Below, one piece after another: positions 1 through 7,211 of a stretch of DNA of 64,000 nt. Numbering within the stretch: position 1 is the stretch's first letter; the number at the start of each line of letters is the position of its first letter. Source of the stretch: Bordetella parapertussis (GTDB lineage Bacteria; Pseudomonadota; Gammaproteobacteria; Burkholderiales; Burkholderiaceae_B). The translations under genes and the position numbers were made by a program. The stretch covers positions 36,102 through 100,101 of the forward strand of contig CAMDNZ010000007.1 in assembly GCA_945903445.1 (NCBI GenBank), given 5' to 3'. The notes below the pieces were generated by a model. That model did no database searches and had not been told where the DNA came from. It was given only the letters and a program-made list of their open reading frames with translations.

Positions 1-118
1 CGAAAACTTCGCGTGCTGGCCAGTTTTCTTGAAGCGCGATATCTTCCAGCCATTGCAGCGCCTGCGGCACTGCGCGCAGATCGGGGGGAAGAGCCAATTG
101 ATCGTTGCGGTCCGCCAT
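1..118 (-). CDS. btrW: BtrW-like anti-sigma serine kinase, N-terminal part (cut by window edge)
   Basis: The minus strand reads from ATG at 118 into the window edge, giving about 39 residues. They look like the start of an RsbW-type GHKL ATPase: a short basic/acidic start, then a beta strand (LALPPDLRAVP) and a helix (ALQWLEDIALQENWPA). In Bordetella, BtrW is the kinase of the BtrU/BtrV/BtrW partner switch that controls type III secretion, phosphorylating the STAS protein BtrV, which lies here at 34.8 kb. The start codon is 22 bp after the lipoprotein gene at 141-641, on the same strand. The identification rests on a short segment plus the T3SS context; the ATP-binding N, G1 and G2 boxes would be outside the window. 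Confidence 0.6.
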   Translation of the reverse strand, partial: MADRNDQLALPPDLRAVPQALQWLEDIALQENWPAREVF

Positions 119-140
119 GACGAGCGCCTGGATCGAAAAT

Positions 141-641
141 TTATCGGGAAGCGTCGCCGCGAATGCGTGCAGCGAGGTCGGTGGCGACGGCGGCCGAGGG
201 CGTCTCGAACGTCAGCATGCCGCGATCGAGCGTGTTGTCGATGCGCGGCGCGCCGACCAACTCGCGGCCGATGACGAGCGCCAGCATGCCGCCTTTGTTG
301 AGGCCGCTGGCGGTGGCTAGTTTTTGCGCGCCCCTGAGGGTGAAGCGCAGCCCGACGAAATGCTTGCCCAAGTGATCGACCATGGCGGTGGCATCGGCGA
401 GATCGGCTCGCGTCAAAACGGGTGCGCTTTCCAGGTAGATCGTGCCGTCGGGCACCGGTACGGCGTCCCAGCCCGTGCCAGCGTGGGCGTGCGCGACGTA
501 CAGCGCCACAGGCTGAACTGTGTCTGCCCTGCTAATCGTCCCGCTATGATCGGTCATAGTGGAAGTCGCGGTTTGGCATCCCGCCAAGGTCAGCATCGCT
601 GCGATCACGGCGGGCGATACGGTTCGGAAAATCAGAAGCAT
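141..641 (-). CDS. Lipoprotein with SecD P1-head-like domain
   Basis: A protein of 166 residues starting at ATG 641, with GGAG nine bases upstream on the minus strand. It begins with a lipoprotein signal peptide whose lipobox is LAGC near residue 21. The C-terminal half resembles the periplasmic P1 head subdomain of SecD: a VGLRFTLRGAQKLA stretch, then LALVIGRELVGAPRI, then a final TPSAAVATDLAARIR helix. SecD itself is a multi-TM protein, so this is a free-standing soluble copy anchored to a membrane. It sits just upstream of the btrW-like gene and diverges from the effector gene at 784. Its role is not known; it could belong to the T3SS regulatory block, since Bordetella has an additional btrX gene there, but that identity is only a guess. 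Confidence 0.65.
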   Translation of the reverse strand: MLLIFRTVSPAVIAAMLTLAGCQTATSTMTDHSGTISRADTVQPVALYVAHAHAGTGWDAVPVPDGTIYLESAPVLTRADLADATAMVDHLGKHFVGLRFTLRGAQKLATASGLNKGGMLALVIGRELVGAPRIDNTLDRGMLTFETPSAAVATDLAARIRGDASR

Positions 642-711
642 GGCTGACGGCTCCGCAATTAGGCTTTGTGATAGTAGCCTACTCGTCAACAATCGGCTGC
701 AAAATCGCCAG

Positions 712-736
712 GGAACTATCGCGCTAGACCTGTCAC
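712..736 (+). promoter_or_regulatory. Candidate BtrS (ECF sigma) promoter for the effector operon
   Basis: GGAACT at 712-717 is followed after 14 bases by GTCAC at 732-736. Four other places in the window show GGAACT or GGAACC with GTTAC 14 or 15 bases later, all next to T3SS genes. The spacing and GGAAC core fit a typical ECF sigma -35 element. The effector start codon at 784 lies 47 bases downstream. The -10 is one base off the others, so this is the weakest member of the set. Confidence 0.5.
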
Positions 737-783
737 TTACAAGTGACCGCACACACGATGAGCGTGCGCCGGGAGAGTATGCA

Positions 784-3525
784 ATGGTTATAGGTTCAGG
801 CATGGGCGCGGGCATCGACAGTTTTCGGCAGGTTGGCAGCGGCTGGCTCGAACGCGAAATCAAAAAGGACGATGGCGCCGGTGGCGGCAACGGGGTGCGT
901 CAGAGCGACTCGTCGCGCCTGTCGGCACGCATCCAAGGATGGTTTTCCTCGCCTACAGCCGCACAGAGTGAGGTCAGGACGCAGGACCGCATTCAGGTCA
1001 AGGAACAATTCCTGAGTCTGCTGACCAAGACCGAGGGCAAGGCAGGGGCCGAGCGCGCCCTGGCCGCTTGCGGGCTGCCACGGGATTTCGCTCAAAACGA
1101 TCGGCCGCTGACCAATCACATCGTCAAGCAACTTTTGAATTCCGCGCAGAGCTACCGGATGCAAACGGCGATCAACAACGAAAAGCTGTTGGCGCAAGAA
1201 CTCAAGGGACTACAAGGCGTCGAGCACCGTGACCTGCGGGCGGCGATCAGCCGTGAGGTGAAGAATCATGCCGATTTCGGCAGCAAGCCTTTTACTGCAG
1301 ATCAGATCAGCCTGCTGCGTCGATCCGCCGAGGCCGATCATAATGCCGTGCGCGAGAAACAATGCGAGGCGCGCTTTCCGGGCTTGAGTAGGTTGATCGC
1401 GCAGGCGCCGAAGGATTCGCCGCTGGCCTCGGTGGCGCGCGACCCGGCCACATTGACCGACGGACTACGCGGATTGGCCTCTGGCGCGCATGGTCTGCTG
1501 GCCGTCGACCCGCATGTGGGTTCAGCCTTGGATCTGCTGGATACGACGACGGAGTTGCTCGGCCGCCAAGCCTGGAACCAGACCACGCTCGTGGCGTTGT
1601 CCAACGAATTGACACAGTGTCGCAACGACCTTCAAGAGAAATCGGCCAGGTTGTCCGCAACAGCGGCCGAACTGTTGGATAGCATGACACACCCCGATAA
1701 CACCGACATGCAGGTACACCACGAGTTGCAACAGAAGTTCGAGCTTTGCCACACCCTGAAAAACGATTTGAATCGCCAGATCGATCTGTTGGACGCAAAA
1801 AGCACCTATGTCGAGGAAATGCGCAGGACCGACCCCCTAACCGACCGGTCGATCAAATACGGCAACCTGGTCGCCGCGCATGCTTGTCAATCACTACTCG
1901 ACGGCTTGCAGTACACCCATGGGTTGACTGCAGCACAACAGAACAGCCTGGCGGACGTTCGCACGCAGTGGTCCGAAAAGATGATCGCGTTGAAGAACGA
2001 TTACGACAGTAGTAGCAATGTCGAGACATTGAAACCTATTGAGGCAGGTAGCAAAAAAAACAAGGAGACGCACCCTGCGGTAGAGGGCAAGCGCGACGTC
2101 AGGCAGGCGCTTCTCAGCATGCTTGAACAAGCCGGTATTCCGAAAGACATCTTGAAAACGCAGTTTTCCAAGGATTCCATAGCGTCGGCCGAGCGTTCGG
2201 CGCTGTCGAGCATCGACACGTGGCAGCCTATCAACCGAGATATGGCGGTGATGCGCGATGGCACGATGCGTGTCTACAAAAGCCAGATCACACCTGCACA
2301 GTTCATCCATGCCGACCTGGGTGTGCGGCTTGTCGACGGGCGGACCGGCGGCGTGGTCTCGGGCGTGAGGGATAGCTACGAGCATGCACGCAGTCTGAAG
2401 GTCAGCCGTCTCGTCGATCCGCAGGGCCAGGTGATGAGCACGGTAGTGGGGCATGGCGTGCTGGATATGTGGGATGTCAGGGGCACCGAGGCGCGCAGCG
2501 AGGCCAACCAACGCGGTGCGAAGGAGGTGCTGGAGGTGGCCCTGTCCAGCAATGATCGGCTGCGGGCCGCCGCGCTGGCGCAAGACCCGGCTGCCCCTGC
2601 GCCCCGTCTGGTGCATGTAAGCGTCAATCTGATTACGCCCGATACCGCGCGCGACTGGATTCCCACGAAAAGTGCGCACGAGTACAAAGAGCGCACCTAT
2701 ACCTTCAACCAGTTCAAGGCTTTCGATGCCAACTCGGGTCCGATGCGGACTCTGCGGGTCTTCGATCCCGCAGATCCGACGGGTGAGCCGAAGACCGCCA
2801 AGATCGACGTCGACACCATCACGTTCTCTTTTGGCACCAATGCCCTTGCCACGGGGTGGAAGCAGCACCTCATGGACGTTTGGAGTAACGTGCACGAACA
2901 CAACACCGAGAATATGATCAAGTTCGTGGGTGACTTGGGCGACGGTGCGTTCGGCGCCCGAGGCGCGCGTCCCGGCGGTTTTGTAGGCGAGGTTTACGAC
3001 AGGCTGGAGACTATGAGCAACGATGCTGCAGCCGACCCTGTCGACCGAGCGAACGCCGCAGACCTGATGGGGAAATTGCGCGGTCAGACCGATCTGGTGC
3101 GCGGCATGTTCACTGAAGAAACATTCAGGCGAGGCAATGGCGATACCGCCAAGATGGGACGAGAAGTGCTGGTGCTGCAGGGCTTGGCCGAGCAGAGCCT
3201 GGATCTGGTCAAAGCCACCGATCTGGCCGGCACCAGTTCCAAAGGCTGCAAGAGCGACAAGGACCGTGGTGGCGTGACCGACGTCGAACTCAAGTCCAAG
3301 CTCATCTTGCAGGACCTGGGCGGTGAGATGAATCCAGACGAAAAATTACAAGGCGACGATCAAGGTGTCTACTATACGGTGAGTGCCAGCTCCGGCCAAT
3401 TGGACAGCCAGCGCGGCAATACCGGTTTCGCCGGCAGCAAAGAGGCAAGTCACCTCAAGGATCGGCTGCCCGACCCGGAAGTCCGCCAGTTCCTGACTGG
3501 CCTGGGTGCGTTCACCAAAGCCTGA
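784..3525 (+). CDS. T3SS effector with SopB/IpgD-type phosphoinositide phosphatase domain
   Basis: A 913-residue protein from ATG 784 (GGAGAG six bases upstream; the frame is open further 5' but without a ribosome site). The C-terminal 400 residues match the SopB/SigD/IpgD inositol phosphate phosphatase family: HGVLDMW at 557-563 followed by an ANQRGAKEVLEVAL helix, PRLVHVSVNLITPDTAR, FSFGTNALA at 681-689 and the signature CKSDKDRGG with C822 and R828, a CX5R active site. Family members hydrolyse phosphoinositides at host membranes after type III delivery. SopB is about 560 residues, so this one carries an N-terminal extension of some 350 residues, alpha-helical in appearance and of unknown role. 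A class I chaperone gene follows 26 bp downstream. In SopB the motif ends in RTG; here it is RGG, so activity needs testing. The family call is strong; secretion is inferred from context. Confidence 0.8.
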   Translation: MVIGSGMGAGIDSFRQVGSGWLEREIKKDDGAGGGNGVRQSDSSRLSARIQGWFSSPTAAQSEVRTQDRIQVKEQFLSLLTKTEGKAGAERALAACGLPRDFAQNDRPLTNHIVKQLLNSAQSYRMQTAINNEKLLAQELKGLQGVEHRDLRAAISREVKNHADFGSKPFTADQISLLRRSAEADHNAVREKQCEARFPGLSRLIAQAPKDSPLASVARDPATLTDGLRGLASGAHGLLAVDPHVGSALDLLDTTTELLGRQAWNQTTLVALSNELTQCRNDLQEKSARLSATAAELLDSMTHPDNTDMQVHHELQQKFELCHTLKNDLNRQIDLLDAKSTYVEEMRRTDPLTDRSIKYGNLVAAHACQSLLDGLQYTHGLTAAQQNSLADVRTQWSEKMIALKNDYDSSSNVETLKPIEAGSKKNKETHPAVEGKRDVRQALLSMLEQAGIPKDILKTQFSKDSIASAERSALSSIDTWQPINRDMAVMRDGTMRVYKSQITPAQFIHADLGVRLVDGRTGGVVSGVRDSYEHARSLKVSRLVDPQGQVMSTVVGHGVLDMWDVRGTEARSEANQRGAKEVLEVALSSNDRLRAAALAQDPAAPAPRLVHVSVNLITPDTARDWIPTKSAHEYKERTYTFNQFKAFDANSGPMRTLRVFDPADPTGEPKTAKIDVDTITFSFGTNALATGWKQHLMDVWSNVHEHNTENMIKFVGDLGDGAFGARGARPGGFVGEVYDRLETMSNDAAADPVDRANAADLMGKLRGQTDLVRGMFTEETFRRGNGDTAKMGREVLVLQGLAEQSLDLVKATDLAGTSSKGCKSDKDRGGVTDVELKSKLILQDLGGEMNPDEKLQGDDQGVYYTVSASSGQLDSQRGNTGFAGSKEASHLKDRLPDPEVRQFLTGLGAFTKA

Positions 3526-3551
3526 TCGCCTACGGATAACAGGAGCAAGGT

Positions 3552-4031
3552 ATGTCTTTGAGTGCTTTTCAAAACCTGATTGTGGAGTTGGCCCAGTCGA
3601 TCGGTGCGACCGGCATGGCCGCCAACGACGATGGCTACGTCGGCCTGACGATTGACGATCGCGATGTGCATGTGCAGTACGAGCCGGAAGACGACGTCGT
3701 GGTGCTGTTTGCCCGGTTGCAAGAGGTCGAGCCGGAGCGCCGCGCAGCCCTCTACAGTATGCTGCTGGCGGCCAACGTGTTTTGGCAGGCCACGCGAGGC
3801 GCGACCTTCAGTGCCGACTTCGATACGGGGCGTGTTTTCCTGGCAGACCGGCGTAATCGTGCCGATCTGGATCTCGAATCGCTGTCGGTCTGGATCGAAG
3901 GGTTCGCCAACGTCGTGGCCCTATGGTGGGATCGCATCGAATCGGCCAACGAGGGCGGGCCGCTGAGCAACGGTTCGGGTGACGTGCCCGCTGCCGGTAC
4001 AGGCATGCCGTCAGCGGGCACTTTTGCCTGA
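3552..4031 (+). CDS. Class I T3SS chaperone (CesT/SycE-like), likely for the SopB-like effector
   Basis: An acidic protein of 159 residues with the pattern of Tir/CesT-family chaperones: an N-terminal helix (SLSAFQNLIVELAQSIG), alternating strands with the typical GLTIDDRDVHVQYEPEDDVV segment, a middle helix rich in L/A/N ending in NVFWQATRGATFSADF, and a C-terminal helix. Such chaperones bind the N-terminal region of one effector and pilot it to the export ATPase. AGGAGCAAGGT precedes ATG 3552. It lies directly after the SopB-like effector, as SigE lies next to SopB in Salmonella, so it is most likely the chaperone for that effector. The last 25 residues are low-complexity. Confidence 0.75.
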   Translation: MSLSAFQNLIVELAQSIGATGMAANDDGYVGLTIDDRDVHVQYEPEDDVVVLFARLQEVEPERRAALYSMLLAANVFWQATRGATFSADFDTGRVFLADRRNRADLDLESLSVWIEGFANVVALWWDRIESANEGGPLSNGSGDVPAAGTGMPSAGTFA

Positions 4032-4126
4032 TGCTGGCGCGCCGGATGAGCACGTTTGCCTTTAGCGCATGAGCACGGTTGTTTCTAACATGTTTGATGC
4101 AAGAAACCCTTTATCCTGGAGATGTC

Positions 4127-4576
4127 ATGGACGCGGATAGCCTGGTGAGTTTGTTTGGCCAGGAAGCCGGTGTACCGCTGGCACTGAGCGAGGCGCGCAC
4201 CCTGGCCCTCGCATTCGAATCCGGGCCGACGGTTCAGATCGAACACGATTTTAGCCTGGACGTGCTGCACTGCTATGTAGTGCTTGGACGCTTCCCCGTC
4301 GAAGCCGAGCGCGGCTCAGCCTTGGCTCGCCTGCTGCTGAGGGCCAACGCGTTTTGCCGCGACACCGGCGGCGCCACGCTGGGCCTGGATGGCGACGAGA
4401 TCATTCTGTCTCGTCGCCTCGAAATATCCCGTGCCGATACCGGATGGTTGCGGCTCACGGTGGAATCCCTCGTCATGGTGGCTCAAGACTGGTCATCGAA
4501 GTTGGACGCAGCCCCGCCCGAAGCCCGTACGCACGCCGTCGCGTTCAGCATGCCGGATTTCGGTTTGCGCGTTTGA
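4127..4576 (+). CDS. Class I T3SS chaperone, likely for the second effector
   Basis: A protein of 149 residues from ATG 4127 (GGAGA four bases upstream). It has the same layout as the chaperone at 3552: N-terminal helix DADSLVSLFGQEAGV, strands around PTVQIEHDFSLDVLHCYVVLG, the LLLRANAFCRDTGGATLGLD block that parallels LLAANVFWQATRGATFSAD in its neighbour, and a C-terminal helix. The two are therefore probably paralogues. Its stop is 16 bp before the start of the large unknown protein at 4593, which suggests that protein is its client. The 95-bp gap from the previous gene shows no clear promoter. Confidence 0.72.
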   Translation: MDADSLVSLFGQEAGVPLALSEARTLALAFESGPTVQIEHDFSLDVLHCYVVLGRFPVEAERGSALARLLLRANAFCRDTGGATLGLDGDEIILSRRLEISRADTGWLRLTVESLVMVAQDWSSKLDAAPPEARTHAVAFSMPDFGLRV

Positions 4577-4592
4577 CCATACGGAACGATTC

Positions 4593-6671
4593 ATGCCCGC
4601 CATCCAACATGCTGGTCAGCCGGTTGTAGCACCTCAGATCCAGACCCCTCAGCCGGGCGCCTTGGGTTCGGTCGGCAATCTGCGTTTCAAGGGCGAGCCT
4701 GGTGCGACACCGCGTGCCAGTTCGCCGAATGTGGCCCAAAATACCGGGAGTTTCTTCTCCAAGCTGGCATTTTATTGTTCGGCCAGTCCTCAGGCCCGCG
4801 CACAACAGCTTGTTCGGGATCGGAACGAAACGAATACGCGCGCGCTCGGTAATTTGCTGGGCCACCTCACTGCGCCGGCAGGCGGCAAAAGCGAGTTGAA
4901 CGCGGTCGCATCCGACCTGGCGCACCTGGCCGATCTGATTCGTGGCGACATTGGGCGCATGCCGGGTGGAAAAGAGGGGGTGCGTGCGCACCTGGAAGGG
5001 CTCAGTATGCTGGACCTGAATGCACTGAAAACGGGTGTGTTGAGTCAACCCGGCGCACGCGATGCTGTGCTGTCGATGGTGTCGCCGGGCTTGCGCGAGT
5101 CAGCGGGCACGGTGCTGGATCAGCTTATGCAATCCTTGGACGCGCGGGTAGCGGGCCAAGCCCTGGCGCTGCCGCTGGCCGATGCGGCCAAGGCGCTACG
5201 CGCGCAGCCCGCCGACGGCAACGGATTGGGCGCTGCCCTGGACCAGGCCGCTTACGGATTGCATGCCTTGGGTGGCGCGTCGCAGGACAAGGTCAACGCG
5301 TATGTCCGCGACCTGCCCGACGCGATGTTGCACACCTTAACGCAGGCGCTGGCACCCAATGGGCGACTGGCGGCGCCCGAGGGCTTGAGCGACAGCCAGC
5401 GCGACACGCTCGCTTTGGTGGGCCGGGCCGTGCAGCACGAGGGGCAGACTCGCTTGGACGCATTTTCGGCCACACTGGCGCAACAGCTCTCCGACGGTCA
5501 GCCGTTCGACAGTGCGGACGTTTTGAAAGCCTGCCGTGAGAAAGTGGATACATTGGGTATGGGCTCGTCCAGTGCCGTGATGCTCAAGGCCCTGTCCTTG
5601 CCCGCATCCTTGACCGGCTTGAGCGACCAGCAGGCCGGCGCGGTGCTGACTGGCCTTAGTCAATCCGAGTTCAAGGATGTGGTCCGTGCATTCGAGACCG
5701 GGACCGATCCCGCCCAAGGACGCGCCGAGCGCCTGCTCGAATCACAGCAGCTTGCGCGCCAGGAAATGGCTGAGTCGAGGGCGGATCAAGCGTTCAAACG
5801 CTTGGAGATTGCCATGTTGGAGGAAGATCCTGGCAAGGTCGCCTTGCAGGCCAACAACTACAAGGCCGCCGCCAACGAATTGCGCGAGACAGGATCGCCC
5901 AAACTCATCCAGGTGCCCGAAGACATACGCCAGCAGTTGAAAGATCAGTTCGGCGTCGAGATCGATTCAAACGCGAGCGACGTGAGGACCATATTGCAAG
6001 ACGACGTCCGGGGCCCGCTGACCCAACAGCTCGAAGCACCTGTACCCGGTCTGAGTCCTGGAACGCGGACACCCGACGGTCGCGAAGCCATCGTGCCGGT
6101 GGGTGGCGAGAGTCGGACGTTCATCGTGGACAAGGTCTTTCATAAGGATGCCATTGAGCGGACCGGTGTTTCACTGTCGGTCAGCGGCGCCGACGCCGAT
6201 GGGAATGTCGTCAGTACGCCATGGAAAGGCGGTGCCGCGTCCGGCAGTAATCTCGAAAAAATCGGGCGAGCCTTGGATTCGCTCGAGCGCGTGGCGGGTC
6301 CCATGCTCAAGCCCCTGACTCACCTGATGAATCAGCAATTTTGCGCCGGACTTCTGATCGGCCTGCAGGGTATGGGCCAGAGTTCGCCCTTCAAGCTATC
6401 CGACGGCTCGCCGGTCATGCCGGTCGGCGCGTTGTCGATGGATTTCAATGTCGAGAAGCGCGCCGATGGCAGCTTCGGCATCGGCATGACCATGCATGGG
6501 CCGTTGTCCAACGTCGTCAATTTGAACGACATGGGGGCGCCGCCGATTGCGCTCGATCCCGCGTCGAGCTGGGTCGAGATGACGGTCGGCCTGTCGGTGT
6601 CGGCCGATGGGACGGTGCACGAGACCGAGGCCCCGCGCACCCGCCATAACTTCACGATGCTTTCTGAATAA
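4593..6671 (+). CDS. Putative T3SS effector of unknown function
   Basis: A 692-residue protein; ATG 4593 is chosen because it follows the chaperone stop and begins a low-complexity P/Q/A-rich start (PAIQHAGQPVVAPQIQTPQP) typical of secretion signals. Residues about 60-450 are A/L/D/Q-rich and predicted helical, without membrane segments. The last 200 residues (from about GESRTFIVDKVFHKDA to the C-terminus) look like a compact alpha/beta domain with several G/S-rich turns and one notable NQQFCAGLLIG segment. No catalytic motif was recognised. It is not obviously BteA, the known Bordetella effector (about 650 residues), though a distant relation cannot be excluded. Context argues for an exported protein: a chaperone precedes it and the needle gene bscF converges on it with a 20-bp overlap. 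Confidence 0.55.
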   Translation: MPAIQHAGQPVVAPQIQTPQPGALGSVGNLRFKGEPGATPRASSPNVAQNTGSFFSKLAFYCSASPQARAQQLVRDRNETNTRALGNLLGHLTAPAGGKSELNAVASDLAHLADLIRGDIGRMPGGKEGVRAHLEGLSMLDLNALKTGVLSQPGARDAVLSMVSPGLRESAGTVLDQLMQSLDARVAGQALALPLADAAKALRAQPADGNGLGAALDQAAYGLHALGGASQDKVNAYVRDLPDAMLHTLTQALAPNGRLAAPEGLSDSQRDTLALVGRAVQHEGQTRLDAFSATLAQQLSDGQPFDSADVLKACREKVDTLGMGSSSAVMLKALSLPASLTGLSDQQAGAVLTGLSQSEFKDVVRAFETGTDPAQGRAERLLESQQLARQEMAESRADQAFKRLEIAMLEEDPGKVALQANNYKAAANELRETGSPKLIQVPEDIRQQLKDQFGVEIDSNASDVRTILQDDVRGPLTQQLEAPVPGLSPGTRTPDGREAIVPVGGESRTFIVDKVFHKDAIERTGVSLSVSGADADGNVVSTPWKGGAASGSNLEKIGRALDSLERVAGPMLKPLTHLMNQQFCAGLLIGLQGMGQSSPFKLSDGSPVMPVGALSMDFNVEKRADGSFGIGMTMHGPLSNVVNLNDMGAPPIALDPASSWVEMTVGLSVSADGTVHETEAPRTRHNFTMLSE

Positions 6672-6918
6672 CGGCTTTGAGTGAGTCGCCGATCTGCTTG
6701 GTCATCGTGCTTTGCAGGTCGATCATGATCGACCACTGTTGCAATTGCTGCTGCATTTTCAGCAAATCGGATTGCGACACGTTGCCGTCCGAATCGACGC
6801 TGATGGTGTTCATCGTGGCCTTCAGCGACGTTTCCTGCGTGCTGAGACTCGAAAAAATTGCGCTGTTCAGGTTGTTGAAGTTGATTTCTGTTGAGTTGGA
6901 AAGACCGTCGAGTGCCAT
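6652..6918 (-). CDS. bscF: T3SS needle subunit BscF (SctF)
   Basis: An 88-residue protein of the YscF/PrgI/MxiH needle family. The diagnostic C-terminal helix is present (LQQWSIMIDLQSTMTKQIGD, ending SLKAVIQKAS), preceded by a MQQQ turn region and an N-terminal polar helix. Subunits stack helically to form the hollow needle through which substrates travel. It is the last gene of the minus-strand operon led by bopN. Its 3' end overlaps the convergent effector gene by 20 bp. GGAGC lies upstream of ATG 6918. Confidence 0.88.
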   Translation of the reverse strand: MALDGLSNSTEINFNNLNSAIFSSLSTQETSLKATMNTISVDSDGNVSQSDLLKMQQQLQQWSIMIDLQSTMTKQIGDSLKAVIQKAS

Positions 6919-6927
6919 GGTGTGCTC

Positions 6928-7197
6928 CTAGCTGGTGGATGAAAGGGAAAACAAAGCCGCGGATGCGGCGGGTGGAGATTCGTCGGCCATGGGCCAGGTA
7001 TTCAGTACTTCGTGTGCGGCGTGAGCGGCGTCGGCCGCGGCTTGCCACACCGGAAATTCCTCGCGCGACAGTCCCTGTGCGATTCGTCCGCGCAGTCTTT
7101 GCTCCAACTGCCGAGTGCGCGCCAGAAGATCGTCGCGTACGGCAATGCCGCCGGGCGCGGCTAAGCGTTGTTCGAGGTCAGTGGGTGTGATCGACAT
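6928..7197 (-). CDS. bscE: BscE-like small T3SS protein (YscE/SsaE-type needle co-chaperone candidate)
   Basis: An 89-residue protein, mostly two helices (TDLEQRLAAPGG..., then RDDLLARTRQLEQRLRGRIA and EFPVWQAAADAAHAAHEVLNTW) and a flexible C-terminus. Small helical proteins of this kind beside the needle gene are usually the YscE/PscE-type partner that, with a TPR protein (YscG/PscG), keeps needle subunits from polymerising inside the cell. A TPR candidate partner is at 20187. The identification rests on size, position directly before bscF (9-bp gap) and helix pattern, not on a clear motif. Confidence 0.6.
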   Translation of the reverse strand: MSITPTDLEQRLAAPGGIAVRDDLLARTRQLEQRLRGRIAQGLSREEFPVWQAAADAAHAAHEVLNTWPMADESPPAASAALFSLSSTS

Positions 7198-7211
7198 AAT
7201 GAAATCAGCCT

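Noticed and set aside
642..890. Extension of the SecD-like lipoprotein frame to 890
   Set aside because: It would bury the lipoprotein signal inside the protein and run through the effector start region; ATG 641 with GGAG and a proper lipobox is far better.
4593..6671. Calling the second effector BteA
   Set aside because: Size and chaperone context are similar, but I could not see sequence features that identify BteA, so it is left unnamed.
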